From assembly GCA_004123355.1 (NCBI GenBank), contig SCHM01000002.1:1178001-1242000 (forward strand): a DNA stretch of 64,000 bases, read 5' to 3'. The notes under the pieces are model-generated. The model worked only from the letters and a program-made list of their open reading frames with translations, did no database searches and was not told the DNA's origin. A program made the position numbers and the translations under genes. Origin of the DNA: Amphirosellinia nigrospora (taxonomy: Eukaryota > Ascomycota > Sordariomycetes > Xylariales > Xylariaceae). Each line of letters begins with the position of its first letter. Position 1 is the stretch's first letter. Positions 37,537 to 48,582 of this stretch are shown here, piece by piece.

Positions 37537-38474
37537 ATGAGCCATTCTAAAGCGCCACACTCTCTGTTTGAAAGTTCATATGACGAAGCCGTGTCAAGCA
37601 AGATGGCATCCAGTTCAAGCACGTCATTACATATGATGACCAAACTATCGGCTCATGTTTTCACCTATGAGCCCAGCGAGACTCGCGCCTTGTCCGCAAC
37701 GGCATCGGATCCTAAGCTCATCGTTATGGCGGCATGGATGGACGCCCGAGATGTGCACATCGCCAAGTACATCGCTAAGTATCAGTCTACGTATCCGAAC
37801 ACCGCTATCCTCCTCGTCAAGTTCGTGATGAAGGAGGCCATGCTTGCGCCGGTCGCGATCAGCGCCGTGCAACCTGCTGTGTGGCACTTGCGGTCTCTAA
37901 TCAATGCCGGTGCTTTGTCGGCAGCTCCCGACCATCCCGAGATCCTGGCGCACGTTTTCTCAAACGGAGGCGCCACCTCGATGCAGAGCCTCTACGTCAG
38001 CTACAACAAACTCTTTGGCCAGGCGTTCCCGCCGCACTGCACCGTATTCGACTCTTGCCCGGGGCTGCACGCCTTCACTACTTCGTACAATGCCCTGATA
38101 GCGAGCTTCCCGCGCGGTCTCCTTCGCTTCATCGTCGCCCCGTTCATCATCTTGATGATTATCACTACCTGGATCTGGCATATCCCTCTCGGATTCATCT
38201 CCGTGAAGATTTCCTCTCCAAGAATGCGAGGGTCCTGAACGACCGCGACCTAGTCAATCAGACCAACCGAACCTACATCTATGGAAAGGCGGATACGATG
38301 GTAGACTGGCGTCACATTGAAAAGCATGCAAAGAAGGCTATTTCCAAAGGCTTCGATGTGCGGAAGGAAACTTTTGAGAATAGTCCCCATGTGGCTCATA
38401 TGCGAACGGACGGCCAACGGTACTGGCAGATCGTCGACGAGACGTGGAAAAAAGCCACCATCACCGCACATTGA
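37537..38474 (+). CDS. DUF829/TMEM53 (PaxU-like) protein
   Basis: This predicted alpha/beta-hydrolase-like protein of about 312 aa belongs to the DUF829 family, which includes PaxU encoded near indole-diterpene genes and animal TMEM53. Supporting segments are KLIVMAAWMDARDVHIAKY near residue 60, YPNTAILLVKF, HVFSNGGATSM (in the place of the nucleophile elbow), FDSCPG and, late, RTYIYGKADTMVDW with ENSPHVAHMRTD (the family's Asp and His region). The usual family motif at the elbow is SNGG, as here. I use the ATG at 37537 rather than an upstream non-ATG start. A single-base loss near 38,208 splits the C-terminal third into the next frame. No activity is established for this family. It lies 0.8 kb upstream of a P450 on the same strand. 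Confidence 0.82.
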
Positions 38475-39233
38475 CCGACATGAGAAATCTTCAATTCGCA
38501 CTATTATCATTGCCGGGCTATTAATTCAACGTATAGACAACGGTAATTCTACTCCATAGACAACCTTCCAGTTGGCATACAGAAGTATGTGCTGCGATCC
38601 AACATGACAGATACAACGTCAATCACACTAATAGTAATATTCTCAAACTGGTATCGAAGAAACCAGTCGGCACGCGAGCAAGGCCTTTCTTGCTTAACAG
38701 CGACCGGGATATGACATAATTCACCTCTCCTCTTCCTGTTTCAGTCTACCCCATTTGAGCTTTCAGTCACTCCTTCAGTGACGAATGCTAGGAATAGGAA
38801 CTCTCAATATACTAGGTTTCAGCAACGATTTCTCTATTCAAAATACCATTGTGCCTTGTGAAGTACCCACGCCAGACCAGGCTTTGAGAGTACAGGGGCT
38901 TTCCGTGTAAGCACTCATAGACGAAAACGGCCGAGATAAGTTTTGGTGATCGAAGAGCTAGCGTGTCAGGAATACCTGATTAGGTCATTTCTACTAACCA
39001 CCAACGACGTAATTAGATGCTTGTTATAGTTCTACTACTGCCTACAGGGTGTAATAGCTATCATGAACTAATGGTTATACTTATAACTCTAAGTAGGTAG
39101 CCGACGATCCCGAGACATGCAACTACACATATAACAACAACATTATAAGTATGCGACGTGGGGGGGAGGGGTCAATCTCACCCTCGCTTCCCCTCTCTTC
39201 TTCACATTCCTCAGGAAGACGCACATATTATAC
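38475..39233. other. Spacer between DUF829 gene and P450
   Basis: AT-rich spacer holding the 3' end of the DUF829 gene and the P450 promoter, with a C/T-rich stretch at 39,165-39,215 just before the P450 start. No gene seen. Confidence 0.5.
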
Positions 39234-40831
39234 ATGATGGTGTTCTCATATATAATTCTACTCGCCGTTATACTCGGCCTAATCGGTGTGCGCGTAATCG
39301 TCAACTGGGCCAAGTTGCGCAAGGCACCCGCCCGACGCTAGCGGGGTTTACGGACCTCTGGCGGGCCTACCATCAACACAATGGGACATTACGGGAGAAG
39401 CTCTTGGAGCTGCACGCCAAACACGGCCCCATCATACGCTACGGCGTTAACTGCATCAGCATCAACGACCCGGAGGCCATAAAAGTCGTGTACGGGAGTC
39501 GCGCGGGCTTCATCACTGTATGAATGTGGTTTGACCCATGACGTGTTAGACGGCGACTTCGATCTGATTTGAGATATAGGCAGACTCGTACAATGTGCTA
39601 CTAGGATACCAAAATGGTAAAGATATTGCGAGCCTCGTGAGCACGCGGGACGAGAAACAGCACGGGGCCCTGCGGCGCTCCGTCGCCAATGCCTTCACCC
39701 CTACGGCTGTGCTGGATTATGAAAAATGGGTCGATTTGACTATTGCAGAACTTCTACAGAGCGTCGCTAAGAAGTTGACATTTGATCTAGCAGACATGAT
39801 TCTGTGGTATACCATGGATTCTTCTGCCCGCTTCTCATTCGGGTCGCCGCTTGGCTGTCTGGCCGCCGAAGGTGATGTTGGTGGCTCTATCCAAGTAATA
39901 AGAGACCGTTTCTACCATTGGGCGCGTTGGTCGTCATATCCACGAATTGAACGTCTCGTGCACCGAAACCCGATCTTCAAGCCTGCTTCGCGAAGCCCGT
40001 CAAGCATAGTAACAACCGCGACAGCAAAACTGAACGAGAGAGCTAGCAGTGGAGGCGTCTCCAAGGAAGTCGAGAAGGTTGATGCAGCACCGGATCTCTT
40101 GCAACGTTTTCTCGAGGCCAGCAAGGATTTTCCCCAGGCACTAGACGGGCAAGGGATCGTCGGCATGCTGATGAGCACAATCTCGGGCGCGGGCGATACG
40201 ACAGCCTCTACGATCACGGCGGCGCTGTTCTACCTCTTGAAGAACCCAGAAATCCTAAAGAAACTGGAAGGCGAGTTTACAGATGCTGGTCTTCCAGAAG
40301 TCCCAACCTTCGCCGAGGTTAGCAAGCTGCCGTATCTCAACGCCGTTATCAAAGAAACCATGCGCGTCTTCACTGTAACTTCCTTCCCCATGGAACGGTT
40401 GGTCCCCGCTGGCGGTGCTGTAATCGCCGACATGTACTTCCCAGAAGGGACGACCGTCGGTTGTTTGGCCGCGACCGTGCACCTGAACAAGGCGGTCTTC
40501 GGTGATGACGTCGAAGTGTTTCGTCCTGAGCGTTGGCTTATAGAGGACCGTGAGCAGCTGCGGCAGATGGAAGCCGCGCATATAGGATTCAGCCGTGGAC
40601 GGCGGAACTGTCTAGGCCAGAATATTGCTGTGCTGTCGATGAAGAAGGTCATCCCTGCGCTTGTCATGAAATTCAAGGTCGGCGTTACACAGTGAGACAT
40701 AACGTGACTATTTTTGCTAACATCCCGAAAAGCTTGATCTTGTTGATACCAATGCCCGGCTTAAGGCTGACTACACCCCTGCGGCGGCAGTGATGGGCCC
40801 TATCTACGTCACCTCGAAAACTAAAGACTGA
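39234..40831 (+). CDS. Cytochrome P450 monooxygenase
   Basis: The ATG at 39234 begins an ER membrane anchor (MMVFSYIILLAVILGLIG) followed by the basic/proline hinge. Exons are 39234-39517, 39580-40677 and 40733-40831, with 62- and 55-bp introns. Motifs are the I-helix SGAGDTTAS (about residue 298), K-helix ETMR (about 353), FRPERW and heme loop FSRGRRNCLGQ with the iron-binding Cys near 438. All key residues are present and the length of about 493 aa is normal. A one-base loss at 39330/39331, in the proline hinge, throws the anchor out of frame with the body. The sequence resembles pisatin-demethylase-type fungal P450s, which oxidise small lipophilic molecules, but the substrate is unknown. 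A DUF829 protein precedes it and an alpha/beta hydrolase follows 2 kb on, both on the same strand. Confidence 0.93.
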
Positions 40832-41529
40832 GACGTCGGTGTCTCGTGTGTAGGAAGCAAGGGGAATCGGCGAGTGATAGGATAAGGGATGGCTTCTACC
40901 ATGTTGGGAAAATGTTCCGGAAACACAATACAACAGGAGACACGAAGCATGGTGGCGCCAACAAAACTTGAGATGAAAGATGGCGCTGAGAATACTTACC
41001 ATCTGCTTGGATGACCACAAAGTTATTATGTAATATCGTAATTTCTTCCCAGTCGCAATGTTTAATTCTTCGCCAGGCGTCGCGTCAGAACATCCTCGTC
41101 ACCACAAAGGCACGACTTGTAGGTCCAAACGGATACGGCAAATGAAGCCACAACCTTGGTAGTTCCGACACACTATCAATGACTGGCTGACGCCTTACCT
41201 AATCCTACACCTCGTAGGTATTTTATGAAACTGTGAGTGGTGCACCCAAGATACAGGTTTGCTACCAGTGTGTTGGCAAAGGGAGGAGAATTTTGAGACA
41301 GTGAAATTCAAATGCGTACCCAATAAATACTCGTGTTACTCCCGGCCCTCGTTAACGAAAGGAAGCATGTGTTCTATCTACTTTCTATCAAACACCAAGT
41401 TCATCAATTGTTACTAGGTCTCCATATATCCAGGAGAGGCAAGTAGTATCGAAAATTGGCAGAGATAAACAAACTAATCCGTATAGTAGAGTGAACTTGA
41501 TCAACAGCTATCTCACCCCAAGCAGCACA

Positions 41530-41709
41530 ATGTGCCAGTTTTTCAAACTTACCTGGAAGTGTGGCCGCAGCATCGAGTTCTTCAGGCGCTGCAAGGATTG
41601 GGATGGACCAGCACGCGACTGCAGCAACTATAACTTCCGGCAAAACCGCTCAACGAAGTCCACGCTTAGCTGTGCGTACGAATGGTGCGGTGTCTGTAGG
41701 CGACGCTGA
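41530..41709 (+). CDS. Possible small cysteine-rich protein
   Basis: An ATG-started frame of 59 codons with six cysteines spaced through it (MCQFF, WKCGRS, RRCKDW, RDCSNY, LSCAYE, GVCRRR), no signal peptide and a basic C-terminus. The pattern recalls small fungal proteins that begin MC and carry a zinc-type CG motif, but I cannot name a family. Upstream context is unremarkable. It may be chance or part of a spliced gene. Confidence 0.3.
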   Translation: MCQFFKLTWKCGRSIEFFRRCKDWDGPARDCSNYNFRQNRSTKSTLSCAYEWCGVCRRR

Positions 41710-41885
41710 AGCCACCATCTTGACGACGTGACTGCCGAGACGCGCATTACCTCGGATGATCATTCGGGCACTTTACAACATTTAGTTATGAGCTGGCTGG
41801 GTTGCAAATTTGGTGTGCCATCTATCTAGATAGATGGGCATCTCACAGTCCTCGCCTTCAGACCACGGTTACGGGTTTCAACGTG

Positions 41886-41886
<1 letters not shown>

Positions 41887-41917
<31 letters not shown>
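41887..41917. repeat. 31-base poly-T tract
   Basis: An uninterrupted run of 31 T, followed by CG and more T/A-rich sequence. Nearly the same length as the tract at 33379-33411 and, like it, in intergenic DNA. Confidence 0.9.
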
Positions 41918-42817
41918 CGTTTTTAAATTTCTTGGTTGCAGTTTCTGCCTTCGCTTCTATGTTTTTGGTTGAGCGTAAAAGACAAAAAACATCCATTCAC
42001 CTATATCCTTAATCAGTGTGTTAACGAGCGAATACCCGATTAAGTTTCTTGTTTCTGCGTTAAGGTTTTAAATTTGGGGTTGGAAAATATTATTATTAAG
42101 ACTACATGTAGGCAGAATCAACAACTAAAGCAGGCACCAGGGGTATAAGACAACCAGATAAAGCATATATAAAGCTAGGGTATTCCTATCGGGCTACTCA
42201 CAATGTACTGATATTTTGGTGTCGCCTAGCTATGTCTATCATAGTTATCATGTTCCAACACAGGCAATTCTCCTGCTAAAGCGAGTTAATTTCTTGTGTG
42301 TAGAAAAACTAACAGCTAGCTTAATTGAAAGTCTTCGCTTTCTTTCCATTTTAACTGTTCACTTTTGAACACTAAAGCTAGGCTATAAGTTTTTCGATCC
42401 ATTCTTCTATAGCAAGTTCTAAACTTGAACTCAAACTCTGGAAACCATCATACGAATAGTATTTCCAACTTACCAAACATTTTTCCGTATTAGGCAACTA
42501 ACAAGTGCCGAAGCCAACCCGACGACGACAATGCGGACCACCGGCTAAACCGGAACCAATTCTCCACAGTAGTCGACCCCTGAATCACTCGCAGTATGTA
42601 TGTCACGTAAGTCCCCCAACACAGGGAAGGTCGCTTGAGCAGGCCTCATGTAAATATCTGGGTAAGGAGCCCACTGTGTTCCGTTGGATTGCCGCCAAGC
42701 GTCTCCAACCTAGTCAAGTAGCGAACGCCCAATCCGTGGAAAGCTACACCTCGGTCACGAAATTCTATTCTTCGTTCATCTTTATCGTATTAAACAAAAT
42801 AATTCACACCCTGAAGG

Positions 42818-43751
42818 ATGGATAAGCTGCCAGATTTTGGGCGTAGCATCGACGAAGTCTTAATCCCAACCTTCGCGGCCTACGAAGACCTCTTACGGGC
42901 AAAGGAAACAGACATCCGATCCGTCCGTCGTGAGACACATAGTTACGGGCCCAACCCGCGTCATGTCCTCGACATCTATTTCCCCGATGACCAGCTCCCG
43001 AAGCCGCAGACAGTTCTCGTCTTCCTACATGGTGGCGGTTTCTCCGCTGGGGCTCGTGTTAACGAAACATATGCCGAGGGTCTGATATTCGGCAATCTCG
43101 GAGGTACTTCACCTCAAAATTCGGGATCACTTTAATCGTGCCGGACTATCGGCTCCTGAGCCACGGGGCGAAGTATCCCTCCGGAGGCGAGGACATCAAG
43201 TTCGTGGTCGACTGGGTGAAGGGGTCGCTGGCAGGGCGGGACGGGTACGAGAGCATCAATCTGGTCTTGTTGGGGAACTCGGCGGGCGGTGCTCATGTGA
43301 CTACATTCCTCTTCGACCCCGCGTTTGAGCCAGCGAGAGAGGAAATCCTCGCACCCGGGGCCGACGTGCGGCTTCGGGGCGCCATCTGTCTCGGTACCCC
43401 CCGTTTCACTGGGGCAATACAAACAATGCGGATGTACGGGCGTATCTTGGGGACGAGACGATCTTTACGAACTCCGCGATCGGAAGGGTACAAGAAGCGA
43501 TTAAACCCGGCTCTACCACCCGACTACCGGATATCAAGGTGCTGGTACTCATAAGCGAGTTCGATCCGCCGTTCTTATTTGAGACTGCCGAGGAGTTCAA
43601 GCAGATATGGCAGGGCGGAGATATCGAGATCCAGGTTCTCAAAGGGCACAATCACATTAGTCCCCAGCTCAGTCTTAGCACAGGCATCGAGCGTGAAGAG
43701 GATTGGGGTGTACAAGTAGCCGAGTTTCTAAGATCGTGTACCTCTAATTGA
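42818..43751 (+). CDS. Alpha/beta hydrolase (HSL-type esterase/lipase)
   Basis: A protein of about 311 aa with the hormone-sensitive-lipase-type layout: oxyanion motif FLHGGGFSAG near residue 70, VPDYRLL, nucleophile elbow LGNSAGG (Ser), acid ISEFDPP and catalytic His in KGHNHIS. No signal peptide is visible, so it is probably intracellular. Such enzymes cleave small esters or amides, and some act in tailoring steps of secondary metabolism or detoxification; the substrate is unknown. The coding sequence is broken twice by missing bases: near 43,103, and at the C-run 43397-43402, after which NTNNADV-like sequence continues in the third frame. No intron is needed. It shares strand with the P450 2 kb upstream. 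Confidence 0.88.
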
Positions 43752-44213
43752 TTGAAGCTGGAGACTTCATAGCTACTTATAGGCCCAAATCACGATGCTA
43801 TGAGAATTAGCGTTAGTCTTATGCACCGAGCTTTGTGCGTGTATCATTACACGTGCTATATGATAGCTCGTCAGTTGAGTTGGATGATGACAGGGAAGCG
43901 CTATGCCGAGTTGGCCCCCTCAATGTCTACTACTGGGAAATACCAACTCGAATGATATTCATGGTATAGGACTCCAAATCGAGTGCCAAGGTTTGTCAAG
44001 GTGACTATGACTGAAACTATGATGCTGATCATATATACTCCTCTATGATAAGAGCAGCCCCCCCCACCAGCAATACCACATTCCATCTTTGGGGTACACT
44101 TCAATCACTACATTCCAAATTTCCATCATGATGTGATGGTAACAAGTTGAGCCTAACGGCAATTTACATCGTACTTGGCTCATTGTATCAATAAAGCGAT
44201 TTTAATTAACAAA
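43752..44213. other. Spacer between hydrolase and PNGase A genes
   Basis: It holds the hydrolase 3' end and the PNGase A promoter. No gene seen; a C8 run lies at 44058-44065. Confidence 0.5.
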
Positions 44214-45988
44214 ATGAAATATTCATATCTGGTCTCGTCGCTATTCTTCGTCTGCCAGGCTCATGCCGCCCTCGAAGTTATCCAAGCAGCAACCCCTCCA
44301 CGCTTAGATTCCAGCACTCCAGCATGCAGACAGCAAATCTTCACACATGACTTCGGAAATAGTTACGGCTCGCCATATGTAGGATACTATACTCCACCGC
44401 CTGGCTGTGTTTACACTACAACTATATTCAACTTGAGCGTGGTATCCAGAGGGCGACAATATGACAGGCTCGCAACGCTTTGGCTTGGCGATATTGAAGT
44501 ATGGCGGACGTCAACAGCAATGCCAACGCAGACAGGAATTCACTGGTCGTTCCAAAAGGACATGACGATTTGGGACACCCTGCTACGAAGCCAAGACCCC
44601 AGAAGATTATCTTCGAACTGAATAATATTATTGACGGGGACCGCTATACGGGTGTCTTTAATGCGACAGTTGAGGCGCTGTACTTCGATGATGTCTATGA
44701 AAGAAAGGGGGGTTTGCATCCTGCGGAATACATCTATGCCATCTCAACGCGCTCCTCTTCTAGCAACACGACGTCGCTATTCTCTCTCCAGAAGACAATG
44801 GCGCTGTTAACCTGACGTTACCCGAAATGCTGTGACGGCCGTGGTCTCTATAATGGCGTCTGGAAATGCGGCGGAAGAATTCTGGTTTACGAATGTGCCC
44901 ACCGAGTATATAAACACATTCCAGAAAATGAAGGGTGGTTGTATGGGTATAGTCCGTTCCGAGAGGTACAACTACTTATTGACGGCCAGCTTGCGGGTGT
45001 GTCGTGGCCGTTACCCATACTTTTCACTGGTGGCGTTGATCCTGGGCTTGGAGACCGATCGTGGTATCGACGCGTATGAGCTACCTTCGTTTGAGATCGA
45101 CGTTACGCCGTGGCTCGGGCAATTAACAGATGGGGAGCCTCATAACTTTGCGCTCCGAGTCGTCGGTTACGATACGTCAACCAAAGATGGCATAGGTCCT
45201 GTTGGCGAGAACTGGTGGGTGTCGGGATCTGTCTTTGTCTGGGTCGACGATGCAAACGAGCAGACCGTAATGGAAGACTTCAAAAGTGAGACGCCATCGC
45301 CAGTTTTCGATTTTCAACCAACTCTCGGAACATATACTGCCGAAAATGGTACCGTAACCAACACATCTTTCTATTACTCCTTAAGCGCTACTCGAAGTCT
45401 TTATATCGCCTCGGAGATCACGAGCGGAGGAAAGAGTCGCACTGTTTCTTGGAGCCAAAATGTATCCTATTCCAATATTCAAAACATGACAGACTTCGCC
45501 TTTAACCAGTCTCTCGCAATGATCTCTGCCGGCAGTCATTCTAGCTCGGTGTCAGATATCGTGTCGCATTATACATACCCAATGAATTTGTTCAGTGCGT
45601 ACAAGGTCCAGTCCGAAGGCGCAACCAGCAACCCGGGCTCAGTACTCTGTCTTGTGGACAGAAGCAAGCTCACTAACGGCATCTCAATATTACCGTTCCT
45701 CACCGGAACATCGACCGGACAAGAAATCCTGAATACAAGGCAGAATGTTACTTCTAGTTATCATTGGAACTCAACCATAGTTGAGGGTACTGCGGGTCTG
45801 GACACCATGGATGGTGAAGTATGGTTCTCCTCTTCTAGTTCACCAGGGTCTAAGGGGGTGTACAAAAATACTACCGCTATGCGAAAGAGAAGAATGATGC
45901 TCTATTAATAGATGAGAAAGGATGGGGTATGATCTTAGTGCCGAGTACGGAGCCATTGCCTGTCATTGAAGGGGAACCAGAGGTATAG
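44214..45988 (+). CDS. Secreted PNGase A-type peptide:N-glycanase
   Basis: Homologue of plant-type peptide-N4-(N-acetyl-beta-glucosaminyl)asparagine amidase A, which removes N-glycans from glycopeptides in acidic secretory or extracellular compartments. The ATG at 44214 opens a signal peptide (MKYSYLVSSLFFVCQAHA). Family segments follow in order: CVYTTTIFNLSVVSRGRQYDR, LGDIEVWRTSTA, KIIFELNNIIDGDRYTG, EEFWFTNVP, YGYSPFREVQLLIDG, IDAYELPSFEIDVTPWL, ENWWVSGSVFVWVD and a C-terminal GWGMILVPS. These lie in three frames in turn; I count seven single-base losses, near 44,588, 44,788, 44,823, 44,921, 45,048, 45,062 and 45,867. The last moves the end from 45908 to 45988. Several are in runs of C, T, G or A. 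With about 590 codons the length is normal for the family. It is convergent with the adenine glycosylase gene, 245 bp away. Confidence 0.9.
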
Positions 45989-46233
45989 ATCCTTCAGAGA
46001 TAGATGCCACTCTAAGTGTAGAGTGTATGATATTAATGACAAGATTTGTCTGACCAGTACTGTCTCCAAAGCAGTTGACAAGCTCAACTAGTCTCATAGA
46101 CAGGTATTATCCATGCATGTAAATGCGCCTGACGTGTTCCAATATTAGACATTAATGTTGAGTCCTTTATCTGCAAGGACCTTCTGTTTGTCATTATTCT
46201 TCGTATTGATTGCGAGTTGGCTAACACAATGTC

Positions 46234-48157
46234 TCAATGACTATTTGCCTCCCGCACGAGGTCCCAGCATTGACGCATCCCGTGCCCATGGTCTCTTCCT
46301 CGACGGAGCTACTCCATCGATCATCGACGTTTGCAAAGTATCAAATTCATCGTCCGAGCATTCAAGTTCAAACAAGAAGACATGCATTGTCAACTTGAGA
46401 TGGAGAACAGCCAGGGTACACTTCCAAGCCTGCCGACATACTTGAGCTTTGGATGTAACAAGGATTTGGACTTTATGGTAGGGTCAAGGACCCGGATGTA
46501 AAGAGCTCAGCAGCTCGCTTGTAAGCCGCAGCCGTCTTTTCGTAGTCTTCGGAACGATCCAGCTCGGAAACTCCCATAAACCCGCCAGTAGGCCTTTTTG
46601 AGGTCGTCGGTGAATCAGATATCGCCCATCGCTGCGACGCATAGCGCAGACTAGGGTTTTTGTCTTTAACTGCTTTCTTGACGGCTTTGATAGGAAACTT
46701 CCGAGCGTGGTTTACTATGACGGCTAATCCACAGGAGTAAGCTCTGTGGGTATCGATGTGGTTTCTTTGGGTTCGATGGTTTGGGTGAAAAATGCTGACA
46801 GAGTCGACTGTTTTAGACTTGGTCTAACCTTACGCCGGGGAACACTTTTCTTCGATATTGGCAGTGTCTCAGCTTCTTTTCATCGCCGTCCTGTGCAACT
46901 TCTTCGAACGACCCGCAGAAGTTGCATGAATCCTCAATGTCGGGAGTAGAGCTAGAATTGGCATCTACGGTGATGGTTTTTGGAGCCAGTCCTCTAGTAG
47001 ATGCAAGCTGAAACCCTTCATTATATGCTCGACAACTAGTGCTAATAGGACAGGCTTCGCAGTCTGGCTTGGGGTACATATAGTGCTACCCAATTCCATC
47101 AGTGCCTGCCCCCATCTCCCTGGCCTGTCGCTGATCTGTTCATCTGTAGGATTGGATGTTTCCTCTTCGCTAGAGTCTTCCGCAACAGCTTTAACACAAG
47201 CTGTCGGCCGCTGCCCATAGCATGTCAATGACGGATTTATCTGACTTAACATTGCCAAGAAGGCCTAGTTGGCGGCTTAGGACTCGAAGCACATTCCCAT
47301 CTACCATGGGAGCCGCCTTTCCGAAGACGATAGCAGAAACAGCCCCAGCAGTGTACCGACCCACTCCAGGAACCTTCGCAACGAGTTCGTCAACAGCTGA
47401 AGTAGGAGACCCTTCATAACCGAGTCCTCGCACACAATTTTGGCGGCTTCGTGTATTCTCGTGGCACGACTGTAGTAGCCTAGCCCGCGCCACGCGGCTA
47501 GAACATCGTCAGGCTCCGCATCGGCTAATTCTTGGATTGTGGGCCATTTCAGGAACCATCTGTTCCAGTAATCAATGACGACTGCGACACGTGTCTGTTG
47601 TAACATAATCTCACTGATCCAGACTTCATATGCGCGACGCTCAAGCTTTTGGCGAAGTAATGCAGCGTCGTCGGCATGTGTCCGTGGGTCAATCCAAGGT
47701 TTTCTCCAGGGCATTGACCGCTGCGAGCTTACACTGTCGAACCATTCGAGGAGTTTGGCGCGCCCTTCTCGGCTATCGAGCATTAGTGGGCGGTGATAAT
47801 CGATTTTGTGAACACGCTGAGGTAGTTGGCATGGTGGTACTTCTGACGCGGCTCTATCGACACAGAAAATTTGTTGAAACATCCGCAGGTTCTCATTCTT
47901 CGATGTAGTTTTACCTCGCGGACTGTCTTGCGCTTCTTCTTTTTAGACGGTTCTCGGTCGGATTCTTGAAAGTCATCGTCTTCACTGTTTGACGCGTCGC
48001 TTCGCGTCTGAGGCACGGATGCTGTTCTTTTTCTAGAATTTGATTCATATCTTACAATGTCCCTACTATCTTCTAAATCCGAATTGGATTGAACGTTATG
48101 AGTATCAGTGCCCAATTGCTGGGCCTGTCGTAAGGAGCGTCTCATCGTAGCTGTCAT
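46234..48157 (-). CDS. myh1: A/G-specific adenine DNA glycosylase (MutY homologue)
   Basis: A base-excision repair enzyme that removes adenine mispaired with 8-oxoguanine, in nucleus or mitochondria. A charged N-terminus with KKKKRK (possible nuclear signal) leads to the catalytic domain: SEIMLQQTRVAVV (catalytic Glu), GYYSRATRIHEAA, helix-hairpin-helix VPGVGRYTAGA and catalytic Asp in PMVDGNVLR. The iron-sulfur cysteines follow (ICTP, then DCEACPISTSC). Past the cluster the reading continues through further frames with QSTLSAFF, which resembles a PCNA-binding box. The MutT-like C-terminal domain comes next (VCAMRRSDGRYLIHRR, KGLLAGLWEF, GSVPWLFSHLKLTMHV), ending GMRQCWDLVREA. At least seven single-base losses and one apparent gain (near 47,195) split it. 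The first intron after 47,900 is not resolved. The whole region to 46234 is coding on the minus strand, so plus-strand frames there are shadows. Confidence 0.9.
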
Positions 48158-48582
48158 ATATCGAGCGATTATAGGAGGCGGATGAGAGTCAGATGACGGG
48201 ACGTTCCCATATTGGACGCGTAGTCACGTGATGCTGATAGCTCTTTGGGTTAGCTTCATTGTTAGGCGTAAATAACCTACTTGTACAACCCGCTGCCTTG
48301 GTCACTGGATCACCACGTAGGCGTTATAATATATTTCAGCTCGCTGAAACAACGAATGGCCTCATGTACTTCATGCTGTGACATTTTGGTTACGTCGCAG
48401 CATGATAGAGCATCCTAATTCGCTGCAATGATCCAGGACTTGCAGACTATCCAGGCATACAACATTTATGCTGTGCCATCGAGAAGAGTTTATAATCATT
48501 CCGATCGCTTCTCCCTCTCAGCATTTCTTGAATCTGTAGTCAGCCATGCCGTCTAGCAAATTTCAACTCAAACACCTCCAAA
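48158..48582. promoter_or_regulatory. Shared divergent promoter region
   Basis: This 425-bp interval lies between the outward-facing starts of the adenine glycosylase and the fructosamine-kinase-like gene, so it should hold both promoters. It contains GTCACGTGA (about 48,223-48,231), a perfect E-box-type palindrome. I cannot assign a factor. Confidence 0.5.

Larger units (their letters stand above)
40832..42817. other. Intergenic DNA with poly-T tract
   Basis: 2 kb between the P450 and the hydrolase. It holds a possible small cysteine-rich frame (41530-41709), a 31-base poly-T tract and otherwise AT-rich sequence. A frame at 42505-42825 overlaps the hydrolase promoter and is not supported. 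Confidence 0.45.

Noticed and set aside
46155-46949. Plus-strand frames at 46155-46445 and 46746-46949
   Set aside because: They are antisense shadows of the adenine glycosylase C-terminal domain, whose family motifs read clearly on the minus strand.
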